Origin: Sclerodactyla briareus
Taxonomy: Eukaryota > Echinodermata > Holothuroidea > Dendrochirotida > Sclerodactylidae
Assembly: GCA_026419785.1 (NCBI GenBank)
Contig: JAODTK010004999.1
Location: 620,001-684,000 of the forward strand
Reading direction: 5' to 3'
Length of the DNA: 64,000 bases
Shown: one piece after another, positions 46,401 to 56,800 of the stretch
Numbering within the stretch: the first letter of the stretch is position 1
Layout: every line of letters begins with the position of its first letter
Notes under the pieces: generated by a model
The model's database searches: none
Told to the model about the DNA's origin: nothing
What the model saw: only the letters and a program-made list of their open reading frames with translations
Made by a program: the position numbers and the translations under genes

Positions 46401-47390
46401 ATTGATGAGTTACTACCATGACCATCCATGATCATATTATTGATGAGTTACTACCAGTGTGCATCCATGATCATATCGATTGATGAGTTACTACCAGTGT
46501 GCATCCATGATCATATTTATAGATGAGTTACTACCATGACCATCCATGATCAAATTGATCGATGAGTTACTACCAGTGACCCTCCATGATCATATTTATA
46601 GATGAGTTACTACCAATGACCATCAATGATCATATTGATTGATGAGTTACTACCAGTGACCATCCATGATCATATTGATCGATGAGTTACTACCAGTGAC
46701 CATCTATGATTATATTGATTGACGAGTTACTACCAGTGACCATCCATGATCATATTTATTGATGACTGATAAGTAACTACCAGTGTCCATTCATGATCAT
46801 AATGGATTGGTACCATGATAGACGTATGTAATATCACATCAATTGACATTATTCAACCTTATAAAACTGATTCGTACTCCCTCTAACTCTTATTTATGTC
46901 TCAGACATGACTCAAGATCAGATCACCTCAGTAAGCAGAGCTCTGGATGTGCCTTTGAACGAGGCACTTCTCTATTGCCCCGCGCAACAATTGTGGACCA
47001 GTGAGGAACAGAGTACCCACTGTGCCAAAATGGTAGCATCCCATATTCTTGGTCTATCATATTGCGACCCCAGTTTCCATGATCAAGGTATCATCTGTGT
47101 GCACTTTGTGCAAGCGGGTGCAATGGTACTATGTACACTAGTAGTAATATCATGACCTGGGCCAGGAACAAACAGCAAACCACCCCACCCCAGCTTCAAG
47201 AGAAGCATCCCTAATGAGATGACAGTACTGGCCCTGGGTTCAGAGAGTAGCTCTCCTTACCTTAAGGAGTACTATTTGGTCTTCTCTGTCCAGCTCAAGA
47301 AACCCCGGTATCCGCTTGCTGAACTCGACGATCAGCTGGATGGTGAGAATAGCCAGCTCAGTGACTGTGCGTACCTCAGCTGCTGAGCCT
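40220..47390 (-). CDS. Nuclear receptor, NR1H-like (FXR/LXR/EcR group), ligand-binding domain exons
   Basis: Ligand-activated transcription factor of the nuclear receptor family; NR1H members bind sterol-type ligands and pair with RXR. Three minus-strand exons give helices 3 to 12: 47261-47390 (H3-H4), 41844-42069 (H5-H8) and 40220-40458 (H9-H12). Key motifs are PGFLELDREDQIVLLK (family signature), then GSAVEVMLIRVALRYN, ELQLDYAEFVLL, RAKVEALQERYLDML, and the activation helix PPLIKEIC before the stop. 'LDxEDQIxLLKGSAVE' is FXR-like; 'ELQLxxAEFxLL' and 'LPPLxxEI' are LXR-like. The DNA-binding domain was not found here. Frame changes occur inside the second and last exons. The intron between 42069 and 47261 holds a SINE and a 3 kb minisatellite. 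A working gene with assembly indels is likelier than a processed pseudogene, because introns are present. Confidence 0.85.
41844..42069 (-). CDS. Nuclear receptor exon: helices 5-8
   Basis: Acceptor 'ttgtctgtgcag' before 42069; donor CAG|GTGAAT after 41844. It reads GSAVEVMLIRVALRYNKELD, then FGNEEPYTRKQLLDG. The family-like continuation MGTLVQPLYDFASSMAELQL and DYAEFVLLMTI is found only after a one-base frame change at about 41945, in the run 'gacgggtgggatggg'. The phase at the 3' junction to the last exon also fails without another indel. Both are typical of consensus errors in G-runs. Confidence 0.8.
42222..42650 (-). mobile_element. tRNA-derived SINE, copy 2
   Basis: Same family as 26371-26735. 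On the minus strand: 'agagtggtatcagtgac' (A-box region), 'ggttcgaattcc' (B box), and at the far end 'ggcgagttatcgccagtgct'. It lies in an intron of the nuclear receptor gene, 150 bp from the acceptor at 42069. A 69-codon minus frame inside it is not a gene. Confidence 0.75.
42651..43734. other. Intron of the nuclear receptor gene
   Basis: No coding evidence. A 76-codon minus frame at 42913-43143 lacks receptor motifs and splice borders. A short duplication 'tccccccaccc(t/c)catactgat' occurs at 43540-43580. AT-rich from 43630. Confidence 0.5.
43735..46800 (+). repeat. 40-bp minisatellite array, about 3 kb, more than 70 copies
   Basis: The unit is 'gatgagttactaccagtgac' + 'catccatgatcatattgatt'. 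It starts as diverged units near 43740 and continues to about 46790. Many units are 39-41 bp because of single-base losses. Variants alternate TTGATTGATGAG, TTGATCGATGAG and TTTATAGATGAG. Some units carry an extra 'gattatattgattgat' insertion (for example near 44490, 44630 and 46070), which shows local duplication of longer blocks. Most units hold TGATTGAT, a PBX/HOX-type site, and the palindrome ATGATCAT. It lies wholly inside the nuclear receptor intron between 42069 and 47261. Confidence 0.95.
46801..47254. other. Intron next to the exon at 47261
   Basis: An 82-codon plus frame (46907-47155) lies antisense to the receptor; I see no family in it and treat it as chance. Confidence 0.5.
47261..47390 (-). 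CDS. Nuclear receptor exon: helices 3-4/5
   Basis: Acceptor 'acctgatacag' before 47390 and donor AAG|GTAAGG after 47261. It reads EVRTVTELAILTIQLIVEFS then KRIPGFLELDREDQIVLLK without any break. The exon ends in phase 0, and the next exon at 42069 starts in phase 0 with GSAVE. The upstream phase is 1 base into the exon before GGC. An acceptor choice a few bases further in is possible. Confidence 0.85.
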
Positions 47391-47739
47391 CTGTATCAGG
47401 TAACTGTGTTGTACCCTCCTCCTGCCAAGGCTGTACACACAAGAGACAGAGAGAGAAAAAGCTTGAATACATTGTGGTGCGTTGTTACCAATTTTTTTTT
47501 ACTGAGCCCGTATGCTGTATACATATGATCACCAGTGACAGTGCTCAATTTAAGAAGGTATCAACTCAGCCAATTAAGTGATTCCAATTTTACCCATTGG
47601 AGAGGTGCTCAAACACCCAATTTCAAAATGATCTTAACCGATCAGCTGCCATCAATTTGCTTTCCCAGCATGAATCGTAGAATTTGTAGAATGTATATGA
47701 GGTAATTTTGTCACTTGATAAAGGTAGGAAATCATTATT

Positions 47740-48990
47740 GATCTCCTAGACCCCTTCTCTACTTTCACACTATCGATCACAGTATCCTATTGATCGCATG
47801 CAGACGGATTATATCACATTTATGGTTCACCTATTGATTGGTTTAAAAGTTACCTGCATGACTGTACCAAGAGTCTAGATTCTAGGAGTTTATTCTAAGG
47901 ATCACATCTCAATTAGTGTGTGCCTCAAGGCTCAGTTGCAGGCCAGGGATTTTTACTGCATATCTCCAGCCTGTTGCCCTCATTATCAAGCATTTCACAT
48001 AGGTTACCACATTTATGCTGAGGATACACAGTTGTACACTAGTTTCGACCCGAAGTCTGATGCAGACATAGAGGCTGCTTAGGATTGTATCACTGGATCC
48101 GTTCCTGGATGATAGTGAACATGCTACGACGGCTGAATGAGACTTCCAAGACAGAATTTTCGTTTTGACTCCTCCAGACTGCTTCCACTATTGCACTATT
48201 CTAACTCGAGTTGATAGATGGGTGATTTTGTCATAACCCCCAATCTCCACAATAAAGATCCTGGTGTGATGTGTTTGTCCTCAACAATCAACATCATTAT
48301 GGGTGACCACGTTAGTTCTCTCTGCAAGAACGTTAATTTTCATCTTGAATTATGCATGGAAATCGGCATTTTATTGATCAGTCTACTTGCGCTGATACTG
48401 TGAGATCCTTGTTACTTTATAGGCTGGATTATTGTAATTCATCACTTGCAGGGATATCTCAACCTGACATTCAATGCTACAGTCCCCTCAGAATCGCACA
48501 GCACAGCCTGATTCATGCAGGTTTGACAAGTCCCACTCCGGTGCCCCTTTTTTATGTGCACTTCATTGGTTGCCTGTACGCCACAATGGGATTCATTTTA
48601 AGGTTTTAATCACATGTTTTATCATAGCTTACACCTTTCCCCAACTGCAAGAACTCATTGTCAAGTATAAACCTGGGCAACTTGGTCTGCAGTAAAGTAG
48701 ACAACCACCCGCCTAGCTATGCCAATGACCAGATGATCCGCTGGTGACAAATCTTTTGCTGTTATTGATCCCCGTCTTTGGAATGCCCCCTTGCCCACTC
48801 ATATTCGTACTGCCTCCAATGTGCAATGTCACAAGGAGCTCTAAAAGGCACACCTCCTGTTTCCAAAAGATTAGTTTGGTTTTTCCCCATGTGTTTTTAT
48901 GTGTACGTTTGGACTTACATCCTTGTATAACATCTAGTATATTTTTTGACTTCTACAGCGCTTACAATCCCATTGAGGACGGCGCTTCAT
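47740..48990 (+). mobile_element. L2/CR1-like LINE remnant (plus strand)
   Basis: Frame-broken reverse transcriptase and C-terminal parts in the right order: FHTIDHSILL near 47765; CVPQGSVAG at about 47918-47944; YHIYAEDTQLYTSF at about 48007-48048; LLYRLDYCNSSLAGISQPDI near 48412-48471; ALHWLPVRHNGIHFKVL near 48560-48610; and an AVIDPRLWNA stretch near 48760-48790. A terminal 'agcgcttacaa...' typical of L2/CR1 3' ends follows at 48957-49000. The catalytic YADD is YAED here. It is antisense to the nuclear receptor gene and upstream of its last three exons. Confidence 0.8.
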
Positions 48991-49334
48991 AAAGAACGTA
49001 TATGATAATAATAACTAATGTGTGAGATTGACACACTGTTCTGAACAACACCACAGCAAGTGTGAAGTACCTCATGATTTAAAATCAAAATGGCAGAATA
49101 GAATAGAGGTCGAAATAGACTGCAACATAGTAAGCATACAGGGTGAGGGGGTAGGCATATATATCCCCCAATGTTGGGAATCCAATGTCAGAGAGTCGGA
49201 ACCAAAAGAATTTTTTTGTGCTGCTCTTCTATTTTGAGAACAATTTTGATGACAGACATGTGTCTATAGCAGTTTTCTTTTTCACAGAAAGTTGTCCCAC
49301 CTGTCATGGTATATTCACCCAAAATAGACTATTT

Positions 49335-49430
49335 TTGGGGACAGTATTTATGCCCCGAGCACATCAGAACTACCACAACTTTCAGTACACTTAAATCAAA
49401 TCTGAAGACACATCTACTAATGTTGCTTTT
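49335..49430 (+). mobile_element. L2/CR1-like LINE C-terminal scrap
   Basis: Reads CPEHIRTTTTFSTLKSNLKT, matching the end of L2/CR1-type ORF2 ('LPxxIRxxxTxxxFKxxLKT'). Only this last segment is recognisable. Confidence 0.55.
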
Positions 49431-49984
49431 AAGGACTGATTATTCCCTCTTCTTCACATTTGTATGCTTTTCTTTGATTACGTCCATAGATATTGTGTGC
49501 ATCAGAAATACAAAGGAATCCTTGCTCATACTACGGCAAACTGAAGTAATGCCTTGTTTCCCATATACAAATGCATGTATGAAGTTTTGGATTACTTTCC
49601 TAATGATTTGGAAAGGGCATAGCAAATAAATCCTCATTTTTCAAATTAATCTTCATTTTAATACACAGATTGATTGCAGACTGAATGAATGAATGCAGCC
49701 GTCTACATGCCTATTTACTTTCGAAAGCGAGAGCAGAGCACTTCTAAACAGACAGGCAGATGAGGGTTGAGGTTCTCTCCTTATCCTACCAATGATTATC
49801 TATCGGAATGAAAGCAGCCAGTATATGCGTCAATGTACTTTGAAAGGTGAGATGGATTAAGAGACCTAAAGTAGCATGATTCATGTCACGGCCTGGACCT
49901 AGAAAAACTAGGTGGTGGTTAGATTACCAAGGATCACTCAGTCATAATAATTTAAAATTAGGTGTGATAGAACAAGATCCCTAA

Positions 49985-50250
49985 GTGGCACGTTTCCTTT
50001 ACGAGGAAATGGATCAACCAAGAATTGGTTGCATTCGATGGCCATACCAACTCATTTCGTGCATTACATTTTGTGCTAATCGAAATTGGTTCTCCAGCCT
50101 ATTACCTCATTTGCTATCAGCTGGTTGCACAGCCCTGTTCGCGCTCCCCTCTTCACATCAACTTCAAGGTTACCAGGCTCGAATAAAAACACATGGTGAC
50201 CGTGCTTTGTTCCCATTCTTATGGAACTCCTTCCTGTTGATTTAGGTTTC
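49985..50250 (+). mobile_element. Another L2/CR1-like LINE C-terminal scrap
   Basis: The end of an 86-codon frame reads KTHGDRALFPFLWNSF, comparable to 'RTYGxRAFSxxAPxLWNSLP' at the C terminus of L2/CR1-type LINEs. The earlier part is not clearly alignable. Confidence 0.5.
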
Positions 50251-51769
50251 TCGGTTAACTTTTTGATCTTCTCAGATGTCGTCTGAACTTTCTTTTTTCG
50301 CATCCTAAACGTTTCCACTGCACCTCAATCATTAGAGCGCATTGACAACTCTCTTTTGAGTTGCACACTATAAGACTAGTTTATTATTACTACAGCATGT
50401 CAGAGTTGACATTCTCATTGTACTTGGAAGGTCAGATAGATTAATCAATCCAAAGTGCTGTATCCTAAAAATTGGTGTGGGTTACAAACAGAACTCTAGC
50501 AAGAACGATACCATGATACGGTGAAATAGATAGAAGCCCTAAAGTGCGTGTTCTATGCCAAGGTTGGACCTAGGAAAAGCTATGTGGGTTGGTCAGATTT
50601 CGCTTGCTATGCCAATGAATGTTTCTGTGTGACAGAACCATAGACGCTACTGCAATGTTTTCTTCTGCAGCTAACCATAAATTGAGGTTTGGAATTGTCT
50701 AATCATAACACAGTAATGTATCCATTGTCATTTTCTTTAGGATGAGATGGACGGATCCCATGTTACATTCAAGTCCTCAGTGTGGAAGTTGAACTTTCTG
50801 GTCACACAAGTGTTCTTTAGCTGTATGAATGACTGAATGCTTGGTCCAGTTTGCAAGTGTCCTATTGTACTCAGGAGATGGACGGATCTATAGATTCAAA
50901 AGTAAATGTTTAATTTGAAGCCTGAATAAAGCCGAAATTGGTGTGGGGGGTTGAATCCTATTTTCTAGAACGAGCTCATACCAAAGGAACTTAGCAGAAT
51001 AAATGCTGGTAGACTTTCAATGACCATTGTACTCTGTAGCCAAGATGACCAAACCTGTTTTATTGGGCGTGGGGGGGGGACCTCCTTATGATGTGTACAT
51101 GAGGCATGTGGCACTGCCTATAATAGTGCCCTATTCATATATCTTCATACATGAACCCCTTGTTTCATATTTTTTCAAGTGACCTTCTGCTAACCATTTT
51201 GCTCAGGACCTCTCAACATTATCACGCCCCCCCCCCACCCTCCCCGGCACCCACTGACCCCAGGATGAGTGGCCACACAAATGGACTTTGAGCAAATTAA
51301 TGCCGCCAAGTTAACATGTTCTATTGTGTAATTGAAGGTCTGCTAGATCACAGACCTAAAGTGCACATACGTTCCCTCACTATACCATGGTAAGTCTCCA
51401 AGAAGAGACAAAAGTGCAAGTCTGGACTGGACTAAAAAATCACGGTGGACAATGATAATGCCGTTAGATGAATGCAACTAAGGCCTCGTGCCTGCTACGA
51501 TTATGTTTGAGGGGGTGCGGATACATCATAATGCCCTAGTACATTGCAATGGTGAACACATCACAAGCAGAGTACTGTTATATTACTACCTGCACCATTC
51601 CCATCCCCAAGGTCCATACACCCCTGGAGTAAACTTGAGATTCGAGCTGATTTTCTTCTCATTTTTTAAAAGCCTCAATCATAGAATACTGATACAATAA
51701 TTGGTATTATAATAATCATAGTGACCAGAAAGTAAATAATCAATATCAATTGCGCTGGACTATTTTCTT
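50251..51769. other. No gene; diverged dispersed repeats
   Basis: The phrase 'ctaaagt.g.rtg...ggacctag.aaaa.cta..tgg' occurs near 49858 and again near 50537, and looser relatives lie near 50880 and 51340. This suggests old repeat copies, too diverged to delimit. A C-rich run lies at about 51226-51240. Confidence 0.4.
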
Positions 51770-52135
51770 TTCTGTTGTGTATTTACAGATGTTGTCCATC
51801 GCTTTTTGATTCCTGCCAACGGCAAAAGGAATCATGCGTCACGCAGTATGTGTGTGTGTCCGTGTGGTGTGTGTATGTGACACATTTTGTCCGGACGATA
51901 TCTGGATACGCAATCATTATTAAGTCATATTAGGCCTGCAGTTCTTATGTGGTGTAGGTTGAGCCTATTTTCTTCTGTTGCCCGTCAAGTTCACAAAAGG
52001 TCAATGAGAGGCCAAAATTCTAAATATTTAAAAAAGGGCATAACTCCGACTAAGCAAGGAGGTCCTACACAACAACGCTGACCTTTTGGGACTAGTTGCG
52101 ATTGATGAGAGGGATCATACTCAAACATAACAGTA
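51770..52135 (+). repeat. Repeat head with GT microsatellite
   Basis: 'aaaaggaatcatgcgtcacg' followed by 'tatgtgtgtgtgtccgtg' (about 51830-51880), then 'ggacgatatctgg'. The same layout (aaggaatc.atgc.tca.gcagt, TG-run, 'cacgataac') precedes the tandem array at 28420. Probably one repeat family. Confidence 0.5.
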
Positions 52136-52139
52136 ATGT

Positions 52140-53800
52140 CATCCAAGGTCCTCAAAGGTCAATTAGGGAAAAAACTAGTTTTTGGCCATAACATGAACCG
52201 AACATCTTGCCGAGTTGGAAGGTGCGCCATTGGGATCCACTCGTTTACCCTGCCGTGTGACCTTGACCCTCATTTGACCTTTAACCAAGTTTTGGGCCTG
52301 AATTTTCAAAAATTTTTCGGGGCCAGTTTCCGGATCTCAAAGGTACCATCTGATCAAAACGGACCATAACTAACCCCTGTGATCCTTTTGTGTGCGAAGA
52401 TTCAGATGTCAAAAAAATTTTTACCATTTGAAATATTAGTGCAGTTAGCGATGTTCATAGTGGATTTATCCCATGGTGTTTTTTTAGAATCATTGGTCAA
52501 ACTACCTCTGATGAATTAGGTCAAATCTCGAATAGAATGGCCTATTTTTTAGAGTTACAGGCAAAGAAATTAAAAACAACTGTCACTTTTTGAATATGTG
52601 ACAGAGCTCTGTTGGCTGAATATACAAATAAACTCCACGCTTCATCGGAGCACCTCCGGTTCTCAAGTTAGCTACGAGGGGTCAAAGGTTTGTTTCGATA
52701 CCTATTTGTCAATAGCATCGGCAGTCTATTTTGGGATAACCTAATGCTTGTAGACTGGGCTGTGCATCTATCGAGAGTAACTTTTTCATAAAAAGTGTCA
52801 AGTCCATCACAGGTCATTTGAAGTCACTTATAAGCAAAAAAAAAAAAACCGAATATTTTTTGGAACAACTTACATTGACATTGCTTGGCAACGTTGAAAT
52901 TTCAGGAACAGGTGTGTACATCCTGGCCCGAGAAACATTTTTCATAAAAACCATCATGTTATCAAGGTCATCAAGGTCACGTATGGGCATACAACTGCCC
53001 AATAGTATGTGGGGGTTCCTGGTTGCTGAGACAACTTCGGCGGTGACCTTTTTGCCGTGATTTGGTTGTGTGTTTGGTTTCGGATTTTCTGGACATTCGT
53101 GTTCCCATGCTAGGTTACATTTTTTATAAAGAAAAACGGGTCGACTGGGGGTGGGGGTCAACCATAGTGTCATTAAAGGTCAATTAGAGGTCAAAAACGT
53201 AGGGGTTTGTTTGGGGGCAATAGGGGGGAACAGTTGAAGAGCGCCAGCATGGGATGTCTCCAATGTTGTGTGGGCAGTGGGTTTCCGAAAGTGAGGTCCA
53301 AGTATCATGTGACCTCCATCTGTGTGACCTTTGAACCTCATTTGACACAAAATAAATCACCTTGTTTTGGGGGCCGAATCAAATTTTTGTGGCGAAAACA
53401 AATTTTTCGAATCTCAAAGGTACCTTCCAATCGAAATGGTCATAATTGGACCCATGTTACCATTTGGTGTGCGAAGTTATTATGTGACAGAGCTCTGCGT
53501 GCTGATTACACAAAACAACTCCCGTTTCACTCGTGCCTTGGTTCTCAAGTTACAAGGGATCGAAGGTTGGTTTTTGATACCCTTTTTGCAACTAGCATCG
53601 CAGTATATTTGGGATACACAATCTGTAGACTTGCGTGCATTTCATCACGAGTAACATTTTCCTAAAACCTGATCATGGTCTCAAAGGTCATTCGAAGTCA
53701 CTTTATGGACAAAAAACTATGTTTTTGCGAACAACTTACAGTGTCTTGCTTGCAATGTTTGAAATTCAGGACAGTATGTATGTCATAAGGTATTGTTCGG
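52140..53800 (+). repeat. Two-copy tandem repeat of about 1 kb
   Basis: Unit 1 (about 52140-53165) and unit 2 (about 53166-53800) share, in order, 'aaaggtcaattag', 'gtgtgaccttgaccctcatttg' or its variant, 'atctcaaaggtacc', 'gtgacagagctctg', 'ggttctcaagtta', 'gagtaac.tttt' and 'ttcaggaaca' or its variant. The offset drops from about 1027 to about 884 between the 'aaggtacc' and 'gtgacagag' landmarks, so unit 2 lacks roughly 140 bp that unit 1 has. Copies are diverged. ORFs inside (for example minus 52814-53173 and plus 53207-53665) show no domain. Confidence 0.8.
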
Positions 53801-56800
53801 TCACTAACAAGGATATTATTGCCTTAATTACTGCGTTAATGAGTTGTATCAATGTTATTTTTGCGTTGAATTTACCTACTGCTCTTTCATAGTAATTTAG
53901 TATTCCCCTGCAATTCAATTAGACTATAGACCCAGTCCATGGTCTTTAATTAAAATTATTGGCCAGTAATTCTGATACAATAGCATTTATCACTGTCTGA
54001 AAAGCTGTCACTGCTGTAGTCTTCATTTGGCACTTGAGCTGGGCTTCCCCCTCTGTCCTCCCATAAATAGCAGCAAAATTAACTAGAAGAATATAATGGC
54101 CCCTGCACTGTGGGCTGACTGGTCTGTCTAGCCAGTGACCTCCCCTAGTGACCATTGTTTAGGTTGGCCGTTTAAGCTCTTTCTCCTTGTTTGACTATTT
54201 GGGCTGGGAAGTACCTGTATTTCTTACATTTGTCTTGAAAGCTGTCATGGACCAATATTTGAAGTGAAATTTGGTAGCCCTGTCTTCCAAGTAGGCTTGG
54301 TCTGCGTAGTGCGTTTATTTTAATTTGTGTATTTGGGGGCACTGAAGCTATCCAATTCTGAAAACCTATCACTTGATAATCTGATGATTGATCGTATAGT
54401 TTGAGAGAAATCTCTTGAAGTTTTCTCATAGTTATATCTTATAGTTATATCCCCGTGACACTGGAAGTGTCCGAGGAATTATGTTTTGGTGGTAGCTGCC
54501 GCCGCCATCACAGTCTGATTTGGACACAGCGAGTTTTAGTTGGGGTATAACAGGCAGTCTTCAGTATGACTGAAAACTGAATTAACTGCTAATGGCAGGA
54601 TACATACAACTGTCTTATAATTTTGGTGGGCTCCTGTGAAGGGTAGGTGTTTCCATTTTCCCAAATACGTTCATTTGTGATGCAAGGTCAGTGAAGCCAA
54701 TGAGGGGTCATTACCTAGTTTTAAGTGCCAATTCAATTTTGTTGCCATTCTGCTGTTTTTCCTCCTCCATTTTTGAATCACAAAGGTATGGGGTCCTCAC
54801 TGTACAGTTGTTGGATCACTGCCACAGTGTCCCTGGTCACAGCGTCCTGACAGGATGTGTACTGATCTGTGATACTGTTCCTTCATGAGTGAGAGTAATG
54901 CTATTGTAACAGTATAGGGCTTATACTCAGTGGATGGTTGTGCCGAGGCAGTAGCGTGGTGCAGATGTGGTGGTGCCAGAATCCATTCCCTCACTTCCAT
55001 ACATATACGACCACACTGTTTTGTCCCAAAACCCAAGGGTCAAAATTTCTGGAAGTGGGGGCCATGCCCTCCCTGCATAGGCAAGCATAGGCATACAGGG
55101 TGTTTTTTTTTTTTTGGGGGCTGTGGGGGGGGAATTCCCCAAAACACAAGGTCTCATCGCCCACATGAGTAGATTAACCCTATTTCCAAAATTCGGTAGT
55201 TGGGCCCATAATCGAAATACCTGAAACAGGTCCAGACGGTCCATAACCTTCTGGGGCAACTTGCAATTGGGCATATCACACAAACTGCCCAATACTCAAA
55301 CAACATTTCTCTTGTTCTGTATTGAGATCTCACAACTGTCAAATTTAGTGTAAATATGGGGTATGAGTGACACTGTGTGAGAGAGTGTGTGACCTGTATC
55401 ATCTGTGAGCCCCCAAGAGAAAGGATCAAAACAGGTCCAGGTCTAAAATCACAGTTCCCAATCGAAACCCTCCACCCCCTCCACCTGTGTTCGAATTCAT
55501 GTGCTCCTGGCTTAATTAGTAAGTAAGTTTGGGGAGGTAGGCCCTATCCATTTGCTTATTGGCGTATATTGTACTGCTGACTCATTTTGGGGGTTCCTTT
55601 GACCTCCCACCCCCCGTGACCTTGTGGCATTTAAGACATGGATGAACAACCCACAGATTGCAAAACATTGACTTGTCACAGGTTTTTCGTGAATATATAC
55701 CACTCCTCCCACTAAAATTGTATTGTATAGCCTAGCAGTAGGCATAGGCCCTTGGTGTGTAAACATGATAAGGCCTAGTACGTTATGCTAGCGTAGACCT
55801 ATAAGACTGATATGATTGAACACCCAATTTCATCCAATGTTTTCATGTTAGGTGAGGGCTATGGCCGAGCGTTACGTGTTAACTGTTTTCGCACATGATT
55901 CTTCGTCTGGAAGTCCTTGTAAGACCACCCAGGTCTTCCATGAGATGCCATGCTCTCGGATCTGCTCCCCTTGCATTATTATATCTGCAGACTCTCTGCT
56001 GGGTGCACTAACCATGAAATCAGAGTCATTACTGCCAGCTTTCATATTCACAAATTTTGCATTAATAATCATAGAAGTTTATGTGCAGCTGGGAAACAAT
56101 CACATCAGGTTACCAGTTCATTCTGTCAACGCAAGCCCTAGATGTATTAGGAATAGAATTTATAGCCCCCTTGTCAGTTTTTTAGAGGCGTTTGGTCAAG
56201 AAATGTATTGTTATCTGTCACCTAGGAGTCCATCATTTATTATTTGGGGCAAGTTGGAAATTTATACCAATATGATACATTTATTGTGCCGGGCCCTTAA
56301 GCCCGCGTTTCCATGTACGCGGCAGGCGTGCCGCCGCGGACAACGCGAGTAACGCTTATCGTTGACATTTAGAACATGGTTCTAAGAAACAAAACAACCG
56401 GTGTTTCGGTTTTAACACAGTTAGGGGCCTATGCCGTCCGTCATAAATCAAATGATCATGAAATATATATAAAATAATAATGATAAAATGATAATAACAA
56501 TAATTAACAGAAAATAATAGTAGGCTACAAAAACGGTTCTATATAGTCGCAGATACCCTAGGTGCGGATTCAAGAAAACGCCCGCCCGCCCCGTGCATCG
56601 AACGGGCGGGTAGATCATTGGTGTAAACGATGGCGCCATCAATTTCTATTTCAGACCCCCAACATTCCCTTTTTTTAAAGTTAACCACTCACATTGACAT
56701 TGCCTACTTTGCACTGTTTAGAAATTCTGCGACAATGCTGTGCAAGGACAAGGTGTCAAAAAAGTTTGATATCGCTATATTGCAAAGGAATTACTACACC

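Noticed and set aside
52814-53173. 119-codon minus ORF in the 1 kb repeat
   Set aside because: Falls inside a diverged non-coding tandem repeat and is not kept in the second unit.
55852-56352. 166-codon plus ORF, the longest outside repeats in this part
   Set aside because: Contains a hydrophobic stretch but no family motif or splice support; amino acid use is not convincing. Left as unassigned.
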